A stretch of DNA of 64,000 bases from Clostridia bacterium (lineage in GTDB: Bacteria > Bacillota > Clostridia > Oscillospirales > CAG-272): contig JAFSRI010000028.1 of NCBI GenBank assembly GCA_017446155.1, forward strand, positions 1 to 64,000, in the 5' to 3' direction. How positions within the stretch are numbered: position 1 is the first letter of the stretch; each line of letters begins with the position of its first letter. Under the pieces are notes generated by a model. That model saw only the letters and a list, made by a program, of their open reading frames with translations, was not told the origin of the DNA and searched no databases. Made by a program: the position numbers and the translations under genes. Shown one piece after another: positions 51,860 through 59,984 of this stretch.

Positions 51860-52963
51860 TTACGAATCGCTGTAATCGGAATCTATCACGGCATAAAAGC
51901 TGTATTCGGGATATTTTTTGCTCATTTCGCTTATCACAGCGTCTTTGATTTCTTTTGCGTCGAATTTAAAGTCGATCACCAAGTCAAACACAACGGTTTT
52001 CTGCTCTGTGTCGGCATAAAAACCGTGGATTTGCAATATCCCCTCGTGCGCTTCTTTTTGTTCGTTAAGCGACTTTTTTATCTCGGCGATTTGAGGAATG
52101 TCGGCATTGGACGCGTAAATTCCGACGGTAAGCACGATGCCCATCGTCATATATATGTCGGCTGAGATAGCTCTTGTCAGTTTGTGTATCTGTTTTGCCG
52201 TCATGTCGTCGTCTACTTCAATGTGTATCGAGCCTATTATCTGCGTCGGGCCGTAATTGTGCAAGGTAATGTCATAAACTCCGTGAACTTCGGGATATTC
52301 GCAAACCTTGTCTTTGAGTTTGTCGGTAATTTCCTTATCCGCGCGAATACCGATGATGCTGTTCACCGTTTCAACAAGCATTTCAATGCCGGCTTTTAGA
52401 ATGAATATCGAGATCACCGCGCCAAACCAGCCTTCAAGCGAAACGTGCCAAATCATGCTGATAACAGCCGCAAGCAATGTGCCGACGGAAAGAATTGCGT
52501 CGAAAAGCGCGTCGGAGCCGGACGCGACAAGCGCGCCGGAATTTATCTCTTTGCCGACTTTCTTTACGTGTCTGCCCATGAGCAGTTTTGCTATTATCGC
52601 CGCAACGATGATTATTATGGAAACTATCGAATAATCGGCTGCTGTCGGCGAAATTATCTTCTCGATCGACTCTTTTCCGGAAGTGACGCCGGCGATGAGA
52701 ACGATAACGGAAATTATTACGCTTGTAATATACTCTACTCTGCCGTGTCCGTACGGATGCTTTTTGTCGGGGGCTTTTCCCGCAAGTTTTGTGCCTATAA
52801 TTGTGATTATCGACGAAAGTGCGTCGCTTAGGTTGTTCACGGCGTCAAGTATTACCGCGATAGACCCGGCGATAAAGCCCACCGTCGCCTTGAACGCGAC
52901 GAGGACAATGTTCACAACAATGCCAAGCACACTTGTTTTGATGATTCGTTTTGATCTGTCCAT
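51860..52963 (-). CDS. Cation diffusion facilitator (CDF) metal exporter
   Basis: CDF proteins export divalent metals (Zn, Mn, Fe) in exchange for protons. The 367-residue protein has six spans (about 12-215) with metal-site motifs DAVNNLSDALSS near 41 and SDALFDAILS near 150, the Asp/His pattern KKHPYGHGR near 69, and a cytoplasmic C-terminal domain. About 80 extra residues at the end form a second ferredoxin-like unit, longer than the usual 290-300. Start at the ATG at 52963 (CGGAG upstream). The metal cannot be fixed by sequence. Confidence 0.92.
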   Translation of the reverse strand: MDRSKRIIKTSVLGIVVNIVLVAFKATVGFIAGSIAVILDAVNNLSDALSSIITIIGTKLAGKAPDKKHPYGHGRVEYITSVIISVIVLIAGVTSGKESIEKIISPTAADYSIVSIIIIVAAIIAKLLMGRHVKKVGKEINSGALVASGSDALFDAILSVGTLLAAVISMIWHVSLEGWFGAVISIFILKAGIEMLVETVNSIIGIRADKEITDKLKDKVCEYPEVHGVYDITLHNYGPTQIIGSIHIEVDDDMTAKQIHKLTRAISADIYMTMGIVLTVGIYASNADIPQIAEIKKSLNEQKEAHEGILQIHGFYADTEQKTVVFDLVIDFKFDAKEIKDAVISEMSKKYPEYSFYAVIDSDYSDS

Positions 52964-53010
52964 AACTATCTCCGAAAGTTTTTTATATGTAAAAGATGCG
53001 CGCAAAATTA

Positions 53011-53024
53011 AATTGTGCACAATT
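53011..53024. promoter_or_regulatory. Operator-like palindrome at the CDF transcription start
   Basis: AATTGTGCACAATT is a perfect 14-bp palindrome located directly after the -10 element, over the predicted start. This is a classic repressor position. The site resembles MarR-type operators, and a MarR-type gene lies downstream in the same direction. Confidence 0.6.
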
Positions 53025-53026
53025 CA

Positions 53027-53055
53027 ATTATATGCTTTTCTTGCGCTTTTGTCAA
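53027..53055 (-). promoter_or_regulatory. Sigma-A promoter of the CDF gene
   Basis: On the minus strand: TTGACA (53055-53050), a 17-base spacer and TATAAT (53032-53027), a full consensus promoter. Confidence 0.9.
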
Positions 53056-53120
53056 CGATTTTTTGTTTTTTTCTTTTTTCGGCGAATTATATTTTAAAAC
53101 CCTTTTTTATAAAACAAAAA

Positions 53121-53151
53121 TCCGCAAACGAAAAAAATTTCCTTTTGCGGA
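53121..53151. terminator. Terminator of the trp transporter operon
   Basis: TCCGCAAA pairs with TTTGCGGA; on the minus strand T-rich sequence follows. Confidence 0.8.
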
Positions 53152-53188
53152 CTTTTGCTTTTTTTGAAGGATATATTATGGTGTTTTT

Positions 53189-53974
53189 TCACGAAAGCAA
53201 CATTCTGTCGTTATCGAGCGCCTTGCCCGCCGCCTCTTTGAATTTTTCAAGCAGCTCGCCAACGCCGAGTTTCGCGCGCTCGTCACCGGAAGTATCGAAA
53301 ATTATCTTGCCCGCGTTCATCATCACCGTTCTGTTGCCAAGCTCCAACGCCGACTGCATGTTGTGAGTAACCATAAGGCACGTCAGCCCGTTTTCCTCGA
53401 CTGTCTTTTTCGTCAGTTCGAGCACTTTTTCCGCCGCCGTCGGGTCAAGCGCGGCTGTGTGTTCGTCGAGCAAAAGCAGCTTCGGCGGGTTTATCGTCGC
53501 CATCATTAGCGTCAGCGCCTGTCTTTGTCCTCCCGATAGCAACCCCACCGGTTGCCGCATGCGGTCTTCAAGCCCCATGTCGAGCAACGCAAGTTTTTGA
53601 CGGAATATCTCTTTTTCCTTTTTGCTCACCGTCGTCAGCCACGCGCCGCTTCCTGCCGCCAGCGCAAGGTTTTCCTCTATTGTCATATTCGGCGCACTGC
53701 CTCGCATCGGGTCTTGAAACAGCCTTCCGATAAATCTCGCCCGTTTGTATTCGGGCATAAGCGTTATGTCCTCTCCGTCAAGCAAGATGCTCCCGCTGTC
53801 GGTAAAAAAGCTCCCCGCAACGGCGTTGAACAACGTCGATTTCCCTGCGCCGTTAGCGCCTATTATCGTTATAAAATCGCCCTTTTTAACAGAAAGTGAT
53901 ACGTCGTCAAGCGCGGTTTTCGCGTCGGCGGTGCCGGGGTGGAATGTTTTTGAAATGTGTGATATTTCAAGCAT
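53189..53974 (-). CDS. trpZ: Tryptophan ABC importer ATPase (TrpZ-type)
   Basis: This is the ATP-binding subunit of the importer. The 261 residues include Walker A GANGAGKST near 38, Q-loop near FQDPMRG, the ABC signature LLSGGQRQALTL near 146, and Walker B LLLLDEHTAALDP near 167, in which His follows Glu where Pro is more usual; this LLLDEHTAALDP form is typical of the family. The start at 53974 is set by GGAGGACGGACAAA; the longer frame overlaps the permease too far. It overlaps trpY by 8 nt and is last in the T-box-controlled operon. Confidence 0.85.
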   Translation of the reverse strand: MLEISHISKTFHPGTADAKTALDDVSLSVKKGDFITIIGANGAGKSTLFNAVAGSFFTDSGSILLDGEDITLMPEYKRARFIGRLFQDPMRGSAPNMTIEENLALAAGSGAWLTTVSKKEKEIFRQKLALLDMGLEDRMRQPVGLLSGGQRQALTLMMATINPPKLLLLDEHTAALDPTAAEKVLELTKKTVEENGLTCLMVTHNMQSALELGNRTVMMNAGKIIFDTSGDERAKLGVGELLEKFKEAAGKALDNDRMLLS

Positions 53975-54938
53975 TTTGTCCGTCCTCCGCTTTCTTTGAA
54001 AATTTGTGAGATATGCGCCGTGCAAATTCGGGATATTTCTTTTTTATATACGGAGCGGCGATTGCTATCACCACTATCACGGAAGAGATAAGTTTAAGCA
54101 TATACGCCGGCATATGGAACCTGAGCGCAACGGTGTAAACAAGCCTGAAAATGATCGCTCCCAAGACGACGCCTATCGCGCGAAGAGGAATTTTTTTGTG
54201 TTTTCCGATAAACGCTCCGCCTATAAGCAGTGACGCGAGCGCCACCGTCACCATGCCTGTGCCGATGTCGATGCTGACTGACTTTTGCGACTGGGCGAGC
54301 AAGCAACCGGAAAGGGCTGTCAGTGAGTTTGACACGCAAAGACCGATCACCGTCATTATTTTGGGGTTTATCGAAGAAGAACGAACCATATCGGCGTTGT
54401 CGCCCGTCGCTCTTATCGCAAGACCGAGGCGCGTTTTCATAAACAGCGAGATAAACACAACAGCCAGCGTCACGGCGATAAACGCCACTATCAATATATT
54501 ATATTTTCCGAGCGGCCCGCCCGCGAAAAGCTCTTTAACTTTCGTAAAAACGGTTTCGGTCTTGTTCATGTTGAGCATAGATGCGCCGCTTCCGCCTTTG
54601 CTTAGCGACCCCATTATCGCAATATTCACAGAATACAGCGCCGTGTTGACGATTATCCCCGCGAGCAGGCTGTCAATGCCGAGCTTTGTCTGCATAAACG
54701 CGGTGATAAATCCGGAAAGCATCCCCGCCGCCATTGCGGCGAATATCGACAGATACGGATGCCCCGATATTGCAACGACTGCCCCTACGGCACCGCCGAG
54801 CGTAAAACAGCCGTCGGCGGAAAGGTCGCAGACGTTGAGCATGGAATAGCTGACAAACAGCGCAAGCACCGTAAGCGCGCTTATCAGCCCCAACTCCGCC
54901 GCCGTTTGTCCAAGCCCCAAAATCGCTTCAAAACTCAT
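53967..54938 (-). CDS. trpY: Tryptophan ABC importer permease (TrpY-type)
   Basis: The 323-residue membrane protein has eight to nine predicted spans and the branched-chain-type permease fold (LivH-like), with LGLAIRATGDNADMVRSSSI near 172 as the ATPase-contact loop. The N-terminal segment LFVSYSMLNVCDLSADGCFTLGGA is typical of the TrpY/YtrE-like group next to a TrpX receptor. CGGAGAAAAAC precedes the ATG. It lies 141 nt after trpX; a short hairpin (55065-55080) sits in that gap but no T run, so transcription should continue. Confidence 0.85.
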   Translation of the reverse strand: MSFEAILGLGQTAAELGLISALTVLALFVSYSMLNVCDLSADGCFTLGGAVGAVVAISGHPYLSIFAAMAAGMLSGFITAFMQTKLGIDSLLAGIIVNTALYSVNIAIMGSLSKGGSGASMLNMNKTETVFTKVKELFAGGPLGKYNILIVAFIAVTLAVVFISLFMKTRLGLAIRATGDNADMVRSSSINPKIMTVIGLCVSNSLTALSGCLLAQSQKSVSIDIGTGMVTVALASLLIGGAFIGKHKKIPLRAIGVVLGAIIFRLVYTVALRFHMPAYMLKLISSVIVVIAIAAPYIKKKYPEFARRISHKFSKKAEDGQNA

Positions 54939-55079
54939 GTTTTTCTCCGTTCTCGTGTTGTATTATCTGTAAATCGAGTGGCTTATTTATAACAAGCCCC
55001 CGCCGCTTTATACTTATAAATCTTTTTTCCCAGTTTTTTTAAATTATCCGGCAAGTGTCGATTCAAGCGCAAATTCGCT

Positions 55080-56102
55080 TCAATTTTCAAATTCGTCGGC
55101 TGTTTTAATCTGCTGCACTTTTATGCAATAAGGCTTAAACTTCTCGGCTATTTTGTCATAATCATATCCGAGCTTTTCGCAAGTGTCGGTATTGACGGTT
55201 GCCGTGCCGTTGTCAAACGTAAGTACAGCTACGTTTGCGGGGTCTTTTTTGCCAAGTAAAATATCGGCTATCATGTCGGCTGTTTTAACGCCGAGGTTTG
55301 CATAGTCAACGCCGTATCCGACAAACGCGCCGTTGAGCGCAAAAGAATCCGCGCCTGTGTAATGCGGTATCTTCGCGTCGGCAAAGATGTCGTATATCGT
55401 AAGTTCCGCTTTCATCACCGTGTTGTCGGTGGGTGTGAACACCGCGTCAACCCCGTCGTAGACGAGCGACTGCGCCGCCTGTCTGATTTCTTCAACGTTC
55501 GTGCCGGTGGCCTCAACGTAGGAAACGCCTTTTTTGTTTAAATATTCTTTCGCCGCGGCAATCGCCCCAAGCGACGACGGCTCGCTGAGGTTATACAAAA
55601 GTCCTATCTTGTCGGCTTTTTCATCAGCGGCGAAGATAAGATTCATCACCGCCGTCGTATCGAGATAATCAGACGTTCCCGTAACGTTGGCACCCGGCTT
55701 TTCAAGCGATTCCACAAGCTCTGCACCTACGGGGTCGGATACAGCCGCGAACACAACGGGAATTTTGTTTTCTTCCGTCTTTGCCTGCATAGCCATGGCG
55801 ACCGGAGTCGCCACGCCTACCATCAAATCAACGTCGTCGGCTATAAAGTCGGCTATTATCTGGTTCATCGTGGCGGAATCCATATTGCAGTTATCGTAAA
55901 TTACTTTGAACGTAACGCCCTTTTCCTTGCCGATTTTGTCAAGTTGTTCTCTTATGTTGCTTACTATTTGGTTCAGCGACGCGTCGTCAACAAAGTTGCA
56001 AATGCCTACTTTGTAAGTGTTTTCGTCTTTCGTTGTCGCTCCGCACGAAAATGCCGTGAAGGCTATCGCCGCAAGTATCAATATCGCAATCAGTTTTTTC
56101 AT
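55080..56102 (-). CDS. trpX: Tryptophan-binding lipoprotein (TrpX-type)
   Basis: This is the substrate receptor of the importer. The 340-residue lipoprotein has a signal ending AFSC (Cys20), followed by the ABC_sub_bind domain with VGICNFVDDASLNQIV near 32, VVFAAVSDPVGAELV near 135, and NVTGTSDYLDT near 158. The family includes receptors for many ligands; tryptophan is inferred from the upstream T-box with a UGG specifier and from the known T-box-controlled trpXYZ group in Firmicutes. GGGAG lies 9 nt before the ATG. A candidate leader peptide ORF ends 63 nt upstream. Confidence 0.85.
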   Translation of the reverse strand: MKKLIAILILAAIAFTAFSCGATTKDENTYKVGICNFVDDASLNQIVSNIREQLDKIGKEKGVTFKVIYDNCNMDSATMNQIIADFIADDVDLMVGVATPVAMAMQAKTEENKIPVVFAAVSDPVGAELVESLEKPGANVTGTSDYLDTTAVMNLIFAADEKADKIGLLYNLSEPSSLGAIAAAKEYLNKKGVSYVEATGTNVEEIRQAAQSLVYDGVDAVFTPTDNTVMKAELTIYDIFADAKIPHYTGADSFALNGAFVGYGVDYANLGVKTADMIADILLGKKDPANVAVLTFDNGTATVNTDTCEKLGYDYDKIAEKFKPYCIKVQQIKTADEFEN

Positions 56103-56165
56103 TTTATTTTTCTCCCGTTAGATTATTATTTTATTTTTGACAGTTTGTTTCGTTAAAATTTTTAT

Positions 56166-56219
56166 TCAGGCGCTTTTGCGCCAGCGGCGATAAATATATA
56201 AATTCTGACGCATACTCAA
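56166..56219 (-). CDS. Candidate Trp-codon leader peptide between T-box and trpX
   Basis: A 17-codon frame begins with TTG (56219) six bases after a strong AAAGGAGG site, or with the in-frame ATG at 56213. It reads MSMRQNLYIYRRWRKSA and has one Trp codon (56183-56181). The Trp codon opens a hairpin GGCGC-AAAA-GCGCC that ends at the stop codon. It lies downstream of the T-box terminator, so it is made only when the T-box allows read-through. In Bacillus the anti-TRAP operon has a T-box followed by a Trp-codon leader peptide; this looks similar but could be chance, since there is only one Trp codon. Confidence 0.45.
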   Translation of the reverse strand: MSMRQNLYIYRRWRKSA

Positions 56220-56316
56220 AAACGCCCTCCTTTAATCTTTGTCATTGCTCAATCACCGCCGAAAACAAATCTTTCGCACGGTAAATGCGATAAAAGATCG
56301 TTTATCACAAGTTTTA

Positions 56317-56596
56317 CAAAAATAAAAACCCGCCCCGACTGTTGCCGGGACAGGATAAGTTCTTATTCCTGCGGTGCCACCCTGCTTGACGCGGTCCTCC
56401 CGCGCCCTCTTTGCGCATACGTTTCATATGCCGGCGTTTGCTTACGGAGCGCCACCCTCCGTCTTACATACTCGGCGCATGCCTTTCTGCTCGCCCTCAG
56501 GAGTCCATTCGGTCTTACGTTTTCTGCCGCGATCTCACCGTCCGCGGCTCTCTTTGAGAAAATCTTTTAAGACTTACTCACTCTCCCTCATCGGTT
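56317..56596 (-). promoter_or_regulatory. T-box riboswitch, tRNA-Trp specific
   Basis: The minus strand carries the T-box sequence AGGGTGGCACCGCAGG near 56383-56368, which binds the NCCA end of uncharged tRNA. The competing terminator follows: CCTGTCCCGGC pairs with GTCGGGGCGGG, then TTTTTATTTTT (to 56318). In stem I, GTCTTA pairs with TAAGAC and GAGT with ACTC, framing a specifier loop whose last three bases are TGG (Trp) in GAATGGACTC. The leader of about 280 nt has its own consensus promoter and lies before trpXYZ. Low charged tRNA-Trp would let transcription pass the terminator. Confidence 0.93.
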
Positions 56597-56602
56597 TACT
56601 GC

Positions 56603-56631
56603 ATTATATCACCTGTTTTTCGCTTTGTCAA
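56603..56631 (-). promoter_or_regulatory. Sigma-A promoter of the T-box operon
   Basis: On the minus strand: TTGACA (56631-56626), a 17-base spacer and TATAAT (56608-56603). Confidence 0.92.
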
Positions 56632-56916
56632 TAGGTTTTGCGGTTTGTTTTTTCGTTTTTTATCGTTTTTCGGAATATTTACGAAAAATTTTATCCTTAT
56701 TTTTGAATTTACCGAACTTTTCACCAATATTTTATCTTTTTTTCCGATGTTTTTTCGTCGACGCGCGTCCGTTTTCGTTTTTATTAAACCGTAATTTACC
56801 GTTTTTTCCTTCGATTCATAATATTTCATTATTTGTTTTTATTTTTGCTTGTCGTTCTGTTTTTCTGCGATTTGTTCTTAATCCGATAAAACCGTTTTCT
56901 TTTTTGATATAAACTC
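56632..56916. other. A/T-rich intergenic region between divergent trpX leader and tex
   Basis: The stretch is very T-rich on the plus strand. I see no gene, repeat or hairpin worth naming; long open frames here result from the base bias. Confidence 0.5.
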
Positions 56917-56945
56917 TTCAACATTCGGGAAAAATGTGGTATAAT
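56917..56945 (+). promoter_or_regulatory. Promoter of tex
   Basis: TTCAAC, a 17-base spacer and TATAAT, with TG one base before the -10 (extended -10). The start would be about 56952. Confidence 0.7.
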
Positions 56946-57043
56946 TGCTAGGCAAAGGCGTTTTTTCTATGACAAAAAAACGTCTCCGCCGAATATACGG
57001 TTTTTTGCCGTGCGGCTACATTCATCATTTCAAGGAGAACCAA

Positions 57044-59200
57044 ATGGATTACGCAAAAGTAATATCCGAAGAATTTTCGGTAAAGGAACTGTACGTTTCA
57101 AACATAATCACCTTGCTCGACGAGGGCAACACCATACCGTTTATCGCGCGTTACCGCAAGGAGATGCACGGCACGATGGACGACCAGCTGATAAGACAAA
57201 TTTCAGAGAAACTGACATATCTGCGAAACCTTGACGCGCGAAGAGAAGAAGTGAGAAATCTCATAACCGAGCAGGAAAAAATGACGGATGAAATAGCGTC
57301 GGCGCTCGATAGTGCGAAGACGCTCGTGGAAATAGAAGATATTTACCGTCCGTTCCGCCCGAAGAGAAAGACGCGTGCCTCGGTAGCAAAAGAAAAAGGT
57401 CTCGAACCGCTTGCAAATGAGATACTCGAAGGACAGACGACGGGCGAATTGCCTATTGAACTTGCACAAAAATACGTAGACGTCGAAAAAGGCGTTGAAA
57501 CGGCGGAGGACGCGCTTCAAGGCGCGAAAGACATCATAGCCGAGAACGTTTCCGACGATGCGGAAGTGAGAAAGCGCGTGCGCAACCTCGTATATATGAA
57601 CGGCACGCTGAACTCCGTCGCCGCCGACGCCGACAAAGAAAGCGTTTATGAAATGTATTACGCTTTTTCTCAGCCTATAAACAAGATGGCGGGACATCGC
57701 GTACTCGCCGTAAATCGCGGCGAAAAAGAGGAATTTCTCAAAGTTTCAATCGAAGTTGACCGATCAAAGCCGCTAAACTCCATCGCCATGCTATATGTTA
57801 ACGGCAACACTCCGTGCGCGCAAGCGGTGCGCGAGGCGTGCGAGGATTCATACGACCGACTTATATTCCCGTCTATCGAGCGCGAAATAAGAAACGACCT
57901 CACCGACTCCGCCGACGAGGACGCAATAAAGCTGTTCGGAACGAACCTTCGTCAGCTTCTGCTCCAACCGCCGATAAAAGGCAAGGTGGCAATAGGTCTT
58001 GACCCCGGTTATCGCACCGGATGCAAGCTCGCCGTCGTTGACGAAACGGGAAAAGTGCTCGACACGGCGGTAATTTATCCCACACACAGCGCGGCGCAGA
58101 TAGAGGCGTCAAAGCAGACGCTTAAAAAAATGATAGCAAAATACGGCGTGCAGATTATCGCTATCGGCAACGGCACGGCGTCAAAAGAAACGGAAATGTT
58201 TACCGCCTCCGTTCTTGCGGATATTCCGCAAAAAGTTTCGTATATGGTAGTAAGCGAGGCGGGCGCGTCGGTTTATTCGGCGTCAAAACTCGCGGCGGAA
58301 GAAATGCCGGATTTCGACCTGACGCTCCGCAGCGCCGTTTCGATCGCTCGCCGACTTCAAGATCCGCTCGCTGAGCTTGTGAAAATCGAGCCGAAGGCGA
58401 TAGGCGTCGGACAATACCAGCACGATATGCCGCAAAAACGGCTCGAAGAGGCGCTCGACGGCGTAGTTGAAGATTGCGTAAACAACGTCGGCGCCGACCT
58501 CAACACTGCGTCTCCGTCGCTTCTCTCTCACATCTCCGGTCTTTCATCGACAGTCTGCAAGAACATCGTCGCTTACCGCGAAGCAAACGGGAGTTTCTCA
58601 TCTCGTGGGGAGCTGAAAAAAGTGCCGAAGCTGGGACCCAAAGCATATGAACAGTGCGCGGGATTTTTGCGCGTACCCGACAGTAAAAACCCGCTCGACA
58701 ACACCGGCGTTCACCCGGAATCATACGGCGCCGCCGAAAAAGTATTGGAGCATTTCGGCTTTACCGCAAAAGACGCCGCGGGCGGAATACCCACCCTTTC
58801 CTCGCTGGCAACGGCAAAAGAACTTGAAAAGCTCTCGTCCGAGCTTAACGTCGGCGTTCCGACGCTGAGCGACATCGTAAAAGAGCTTTCAAAGCCCGGC
58901 CGCGACCCTCGTGACGAGCTTCCCCCGCCGCTGCTCCGCACGGACGTGCTCGAAATGAAAGATTTAAAAGAGGGCATGGTGCTCAAAGGCACAGTCCGCA
59001 ACGTAATAGATTTCGGCGCGTTTATCGACATCGGCGTTCATCAGGACGGGCTCGTGCACGTTTCACAGATTTGCGACAAATTCATAAAACACCCGTCGGA
59101 AGTTCTCAGCGTCGGCGACGTTGTAAACGTAAAAGTTTTAAGCGTTGATTTAAACAAAAAGCGCATAGGACTGACGATGAAAGGGCTTGACAATAAATAA
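57044..59200 (+). CDS. tex: Tex-family S1 RNA-binding protein
   Basis: Tex is a conserved nucleic-acid-binding protein related to eukaryotic Spt6, with a role in transcription or RNA handling. The 718-residue protein has the helical N-terminal Tex domain, the YqgF-like domain with GLDPGYRTGCKLAVVDETG near 319, a helix-hairpin-helix region with NVGADLNTASPSLLSHISGL near 482, and a C-terminal S1 domain (about 645-715, KGTVRNVIDFGAFIDIGV). I start at the ATG at 57044 with AAGGAGAACCAA; the frame opens further upstream at 56945 but there without a site and over the promoter. Confidence 0.96.
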   Translation: MDYAKVISEEFSVKELYVSNIITLLDEGNTIPFIARYRKEMHGTMDDQLIRQISEKLTYLRNLDARREEVRNLITEQEKMTDEIASALDSAKTLVEIEDIYRPFRPKRKTRASVAKEKGLEPLANEILEGQTTGELPIELAQKYVDVEKGVETAEDALQGAKDIIAENVSDDAEVRKRVRNLVYMNGTLNSVAADADKESVYEMYYAFSQPINKMAGHRVLAVNRGEKEEFLKVSIEVDRSKPLNSIAMLYVNGNTPCAQAVREACEDSYDRLIFPSIEREIRNDLTDSADEDAIKLFGTNLRQLLLQPPIKGKVAIGLDPGYRTGCKLAVVDETGKVLDTAVIYPTHSAAQIEASKQTLKKMIAKYGVQIIAIGNGTASKETEMFTASVLADIPQKVSYMVVSEAGASVYSASKLAAEEMPDFDLTLRSAVSIARRLQDPLAELVKIEPKAIGVGQYQHDMPQKRLEEALDGVVEDCVNNVGADLNTASPSLLSHISGLSSTVCKNIVAYREANGSFSSRGELKKVPKLGPKAYEQCAGFLRVPDSKNPLDNTGVHPESYGAAEKVLEHFGFTAKDAAGGIPTLSSLATAKELEKLSSELNVGVPTLSDIVKELSKPGRDPRDELPPPLLRTDVLEMKDLKEGMVLKGTVRNVIDFGAFIDIGVHQDGLVHVSQICDKFIKHPSEVLSVGDVVNVKVLSVDLNKKRIGLTMKGLDNK

Positions 59201-59207
59201 AAAATAT

Positions 59208-59240
59208 CGGCAGGAGGTTTTTTCCCTCCTGCCGTCTTGT
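59208..59240 (+). terminator. Terminator after tex
   Basis: CGGCAGGAGG pairs with CCTCCTGCCG, followed by TCTTGTTT. It may also serve the convergent YcxB-like gene. Confidence 0.85.
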
Positions 59241-59243
59241 TTA

Positions 59244-59789
59244 TTAAACTTTGTTCTCTTCTATTTTCTTTTCAATAAATTTAACAAACTCTTCCCGCTG
59301 TTCGTCGCTTTCAAACGCGCGTGCGGGGATAATCACCGTTTTTGTCGGGTCTATTCCGACATATACATTTCCTTCGTTTACTTTTATTCCGTATAGCGAT
59401 GAATATGTGTATGTAGCCTTATAGCTTGATGACGATATTGTCAAACTATCTTCATCAAAAACATATTCGGTTTCTTCGTCGCCTATAAGCGCGCCGAGCT
59501 GTCTGTACTTTGACATTTGAGCAGATGCTTGTTTTGTAATGTTTTTCTTTGACGCCAAAAATCTGACGCCGAAAAAGATAAGCATTACTCCCGCCATGTG
59601 AAGCACAATTTGAAACCACCCCGGGGCAGCGGTAAAGACCATCGCGTCACATATAACCGCAATACCCAGCGCTATTAAAAACAAGCTGAAAATCAATGGG
59701 CTTATTTTGCCTGTGTTTCCTTCTTTGTAAAAACTGCGCGCATATTGCGCAACGTCCTCGTCCGTTCGTGTATATTTAAATACAAACAT
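59244..59789 (-). CDS. YcxB-like membrane protein
   Basis: The 181-residue protein has a short N-terminal cytoplasmic stretch, two membrane spans (about 30-50 and 60-80), and a C-terminal beta-rich domain (about 105-175) with YVFDEDSLTISSSSYKATYTYSSLYGIKV and a final FVKFIEKK helix, the YcxB-like pattern. Function unknown. GAGGGGAAAAAT precedes the ATG. It is a single minus-strand gene between tex and glyA. Confidence 0.75.
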   Translation of the reverse strand: MFVFKYTRTDEDVAQYARSFYKEGNTGKISPLIFSLFLIALGIAVICDAMVFTAAPGWFQIVLHMAGVMLIFFGVRFLASKKNITKQASAQMSKYRQLGALIGDEETEYVFDEDSLTISSSSYKATYTYSSLYGIKVNEGNVYVGIDPTKTVIIPARAFESDEQREEFVKFIEKKIEENKV

Positions 59790-59920
59790 ATTTTTCCCCT
59801 CTTTTTAAATATTCGTTTTTTACACAAATATTCTATCACACACGCTTGTCGGTGTCAAGCGGAACGGCGGGGGAATATCGCCGCGGCGGCGGGGTTTTTC
59901 AACTTTATGTTTTATTCCAC

Positions 59921-59949
59921 TTGTAAAAACGGTTAATTTATGATAATAT
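59921..59949 (+). promoter_or_regulatory. Probable promoter of the glyA operon
   Basis: TTGTAA, a 17-base spacer and TAATAT, about 30 nt before the glyA ATG. There is no room for a glycine riboswitch or other leader. Confidence 0.6.
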
Positions 59950-59984
59950 AAAAATAATAAATAAAAATGCGGGAGGAAACCTGT

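Noticed and set aside
56374..56634. 86-codon plus-strand frame
   Set aside because: It is antisense to the T-box leader, whose conserved elements explain the sequence.
59950..59984. Glycine riboswitch before glyA
   Set aside because: The promoter leaves only about 30 nt of leader, too short for any aptamer.
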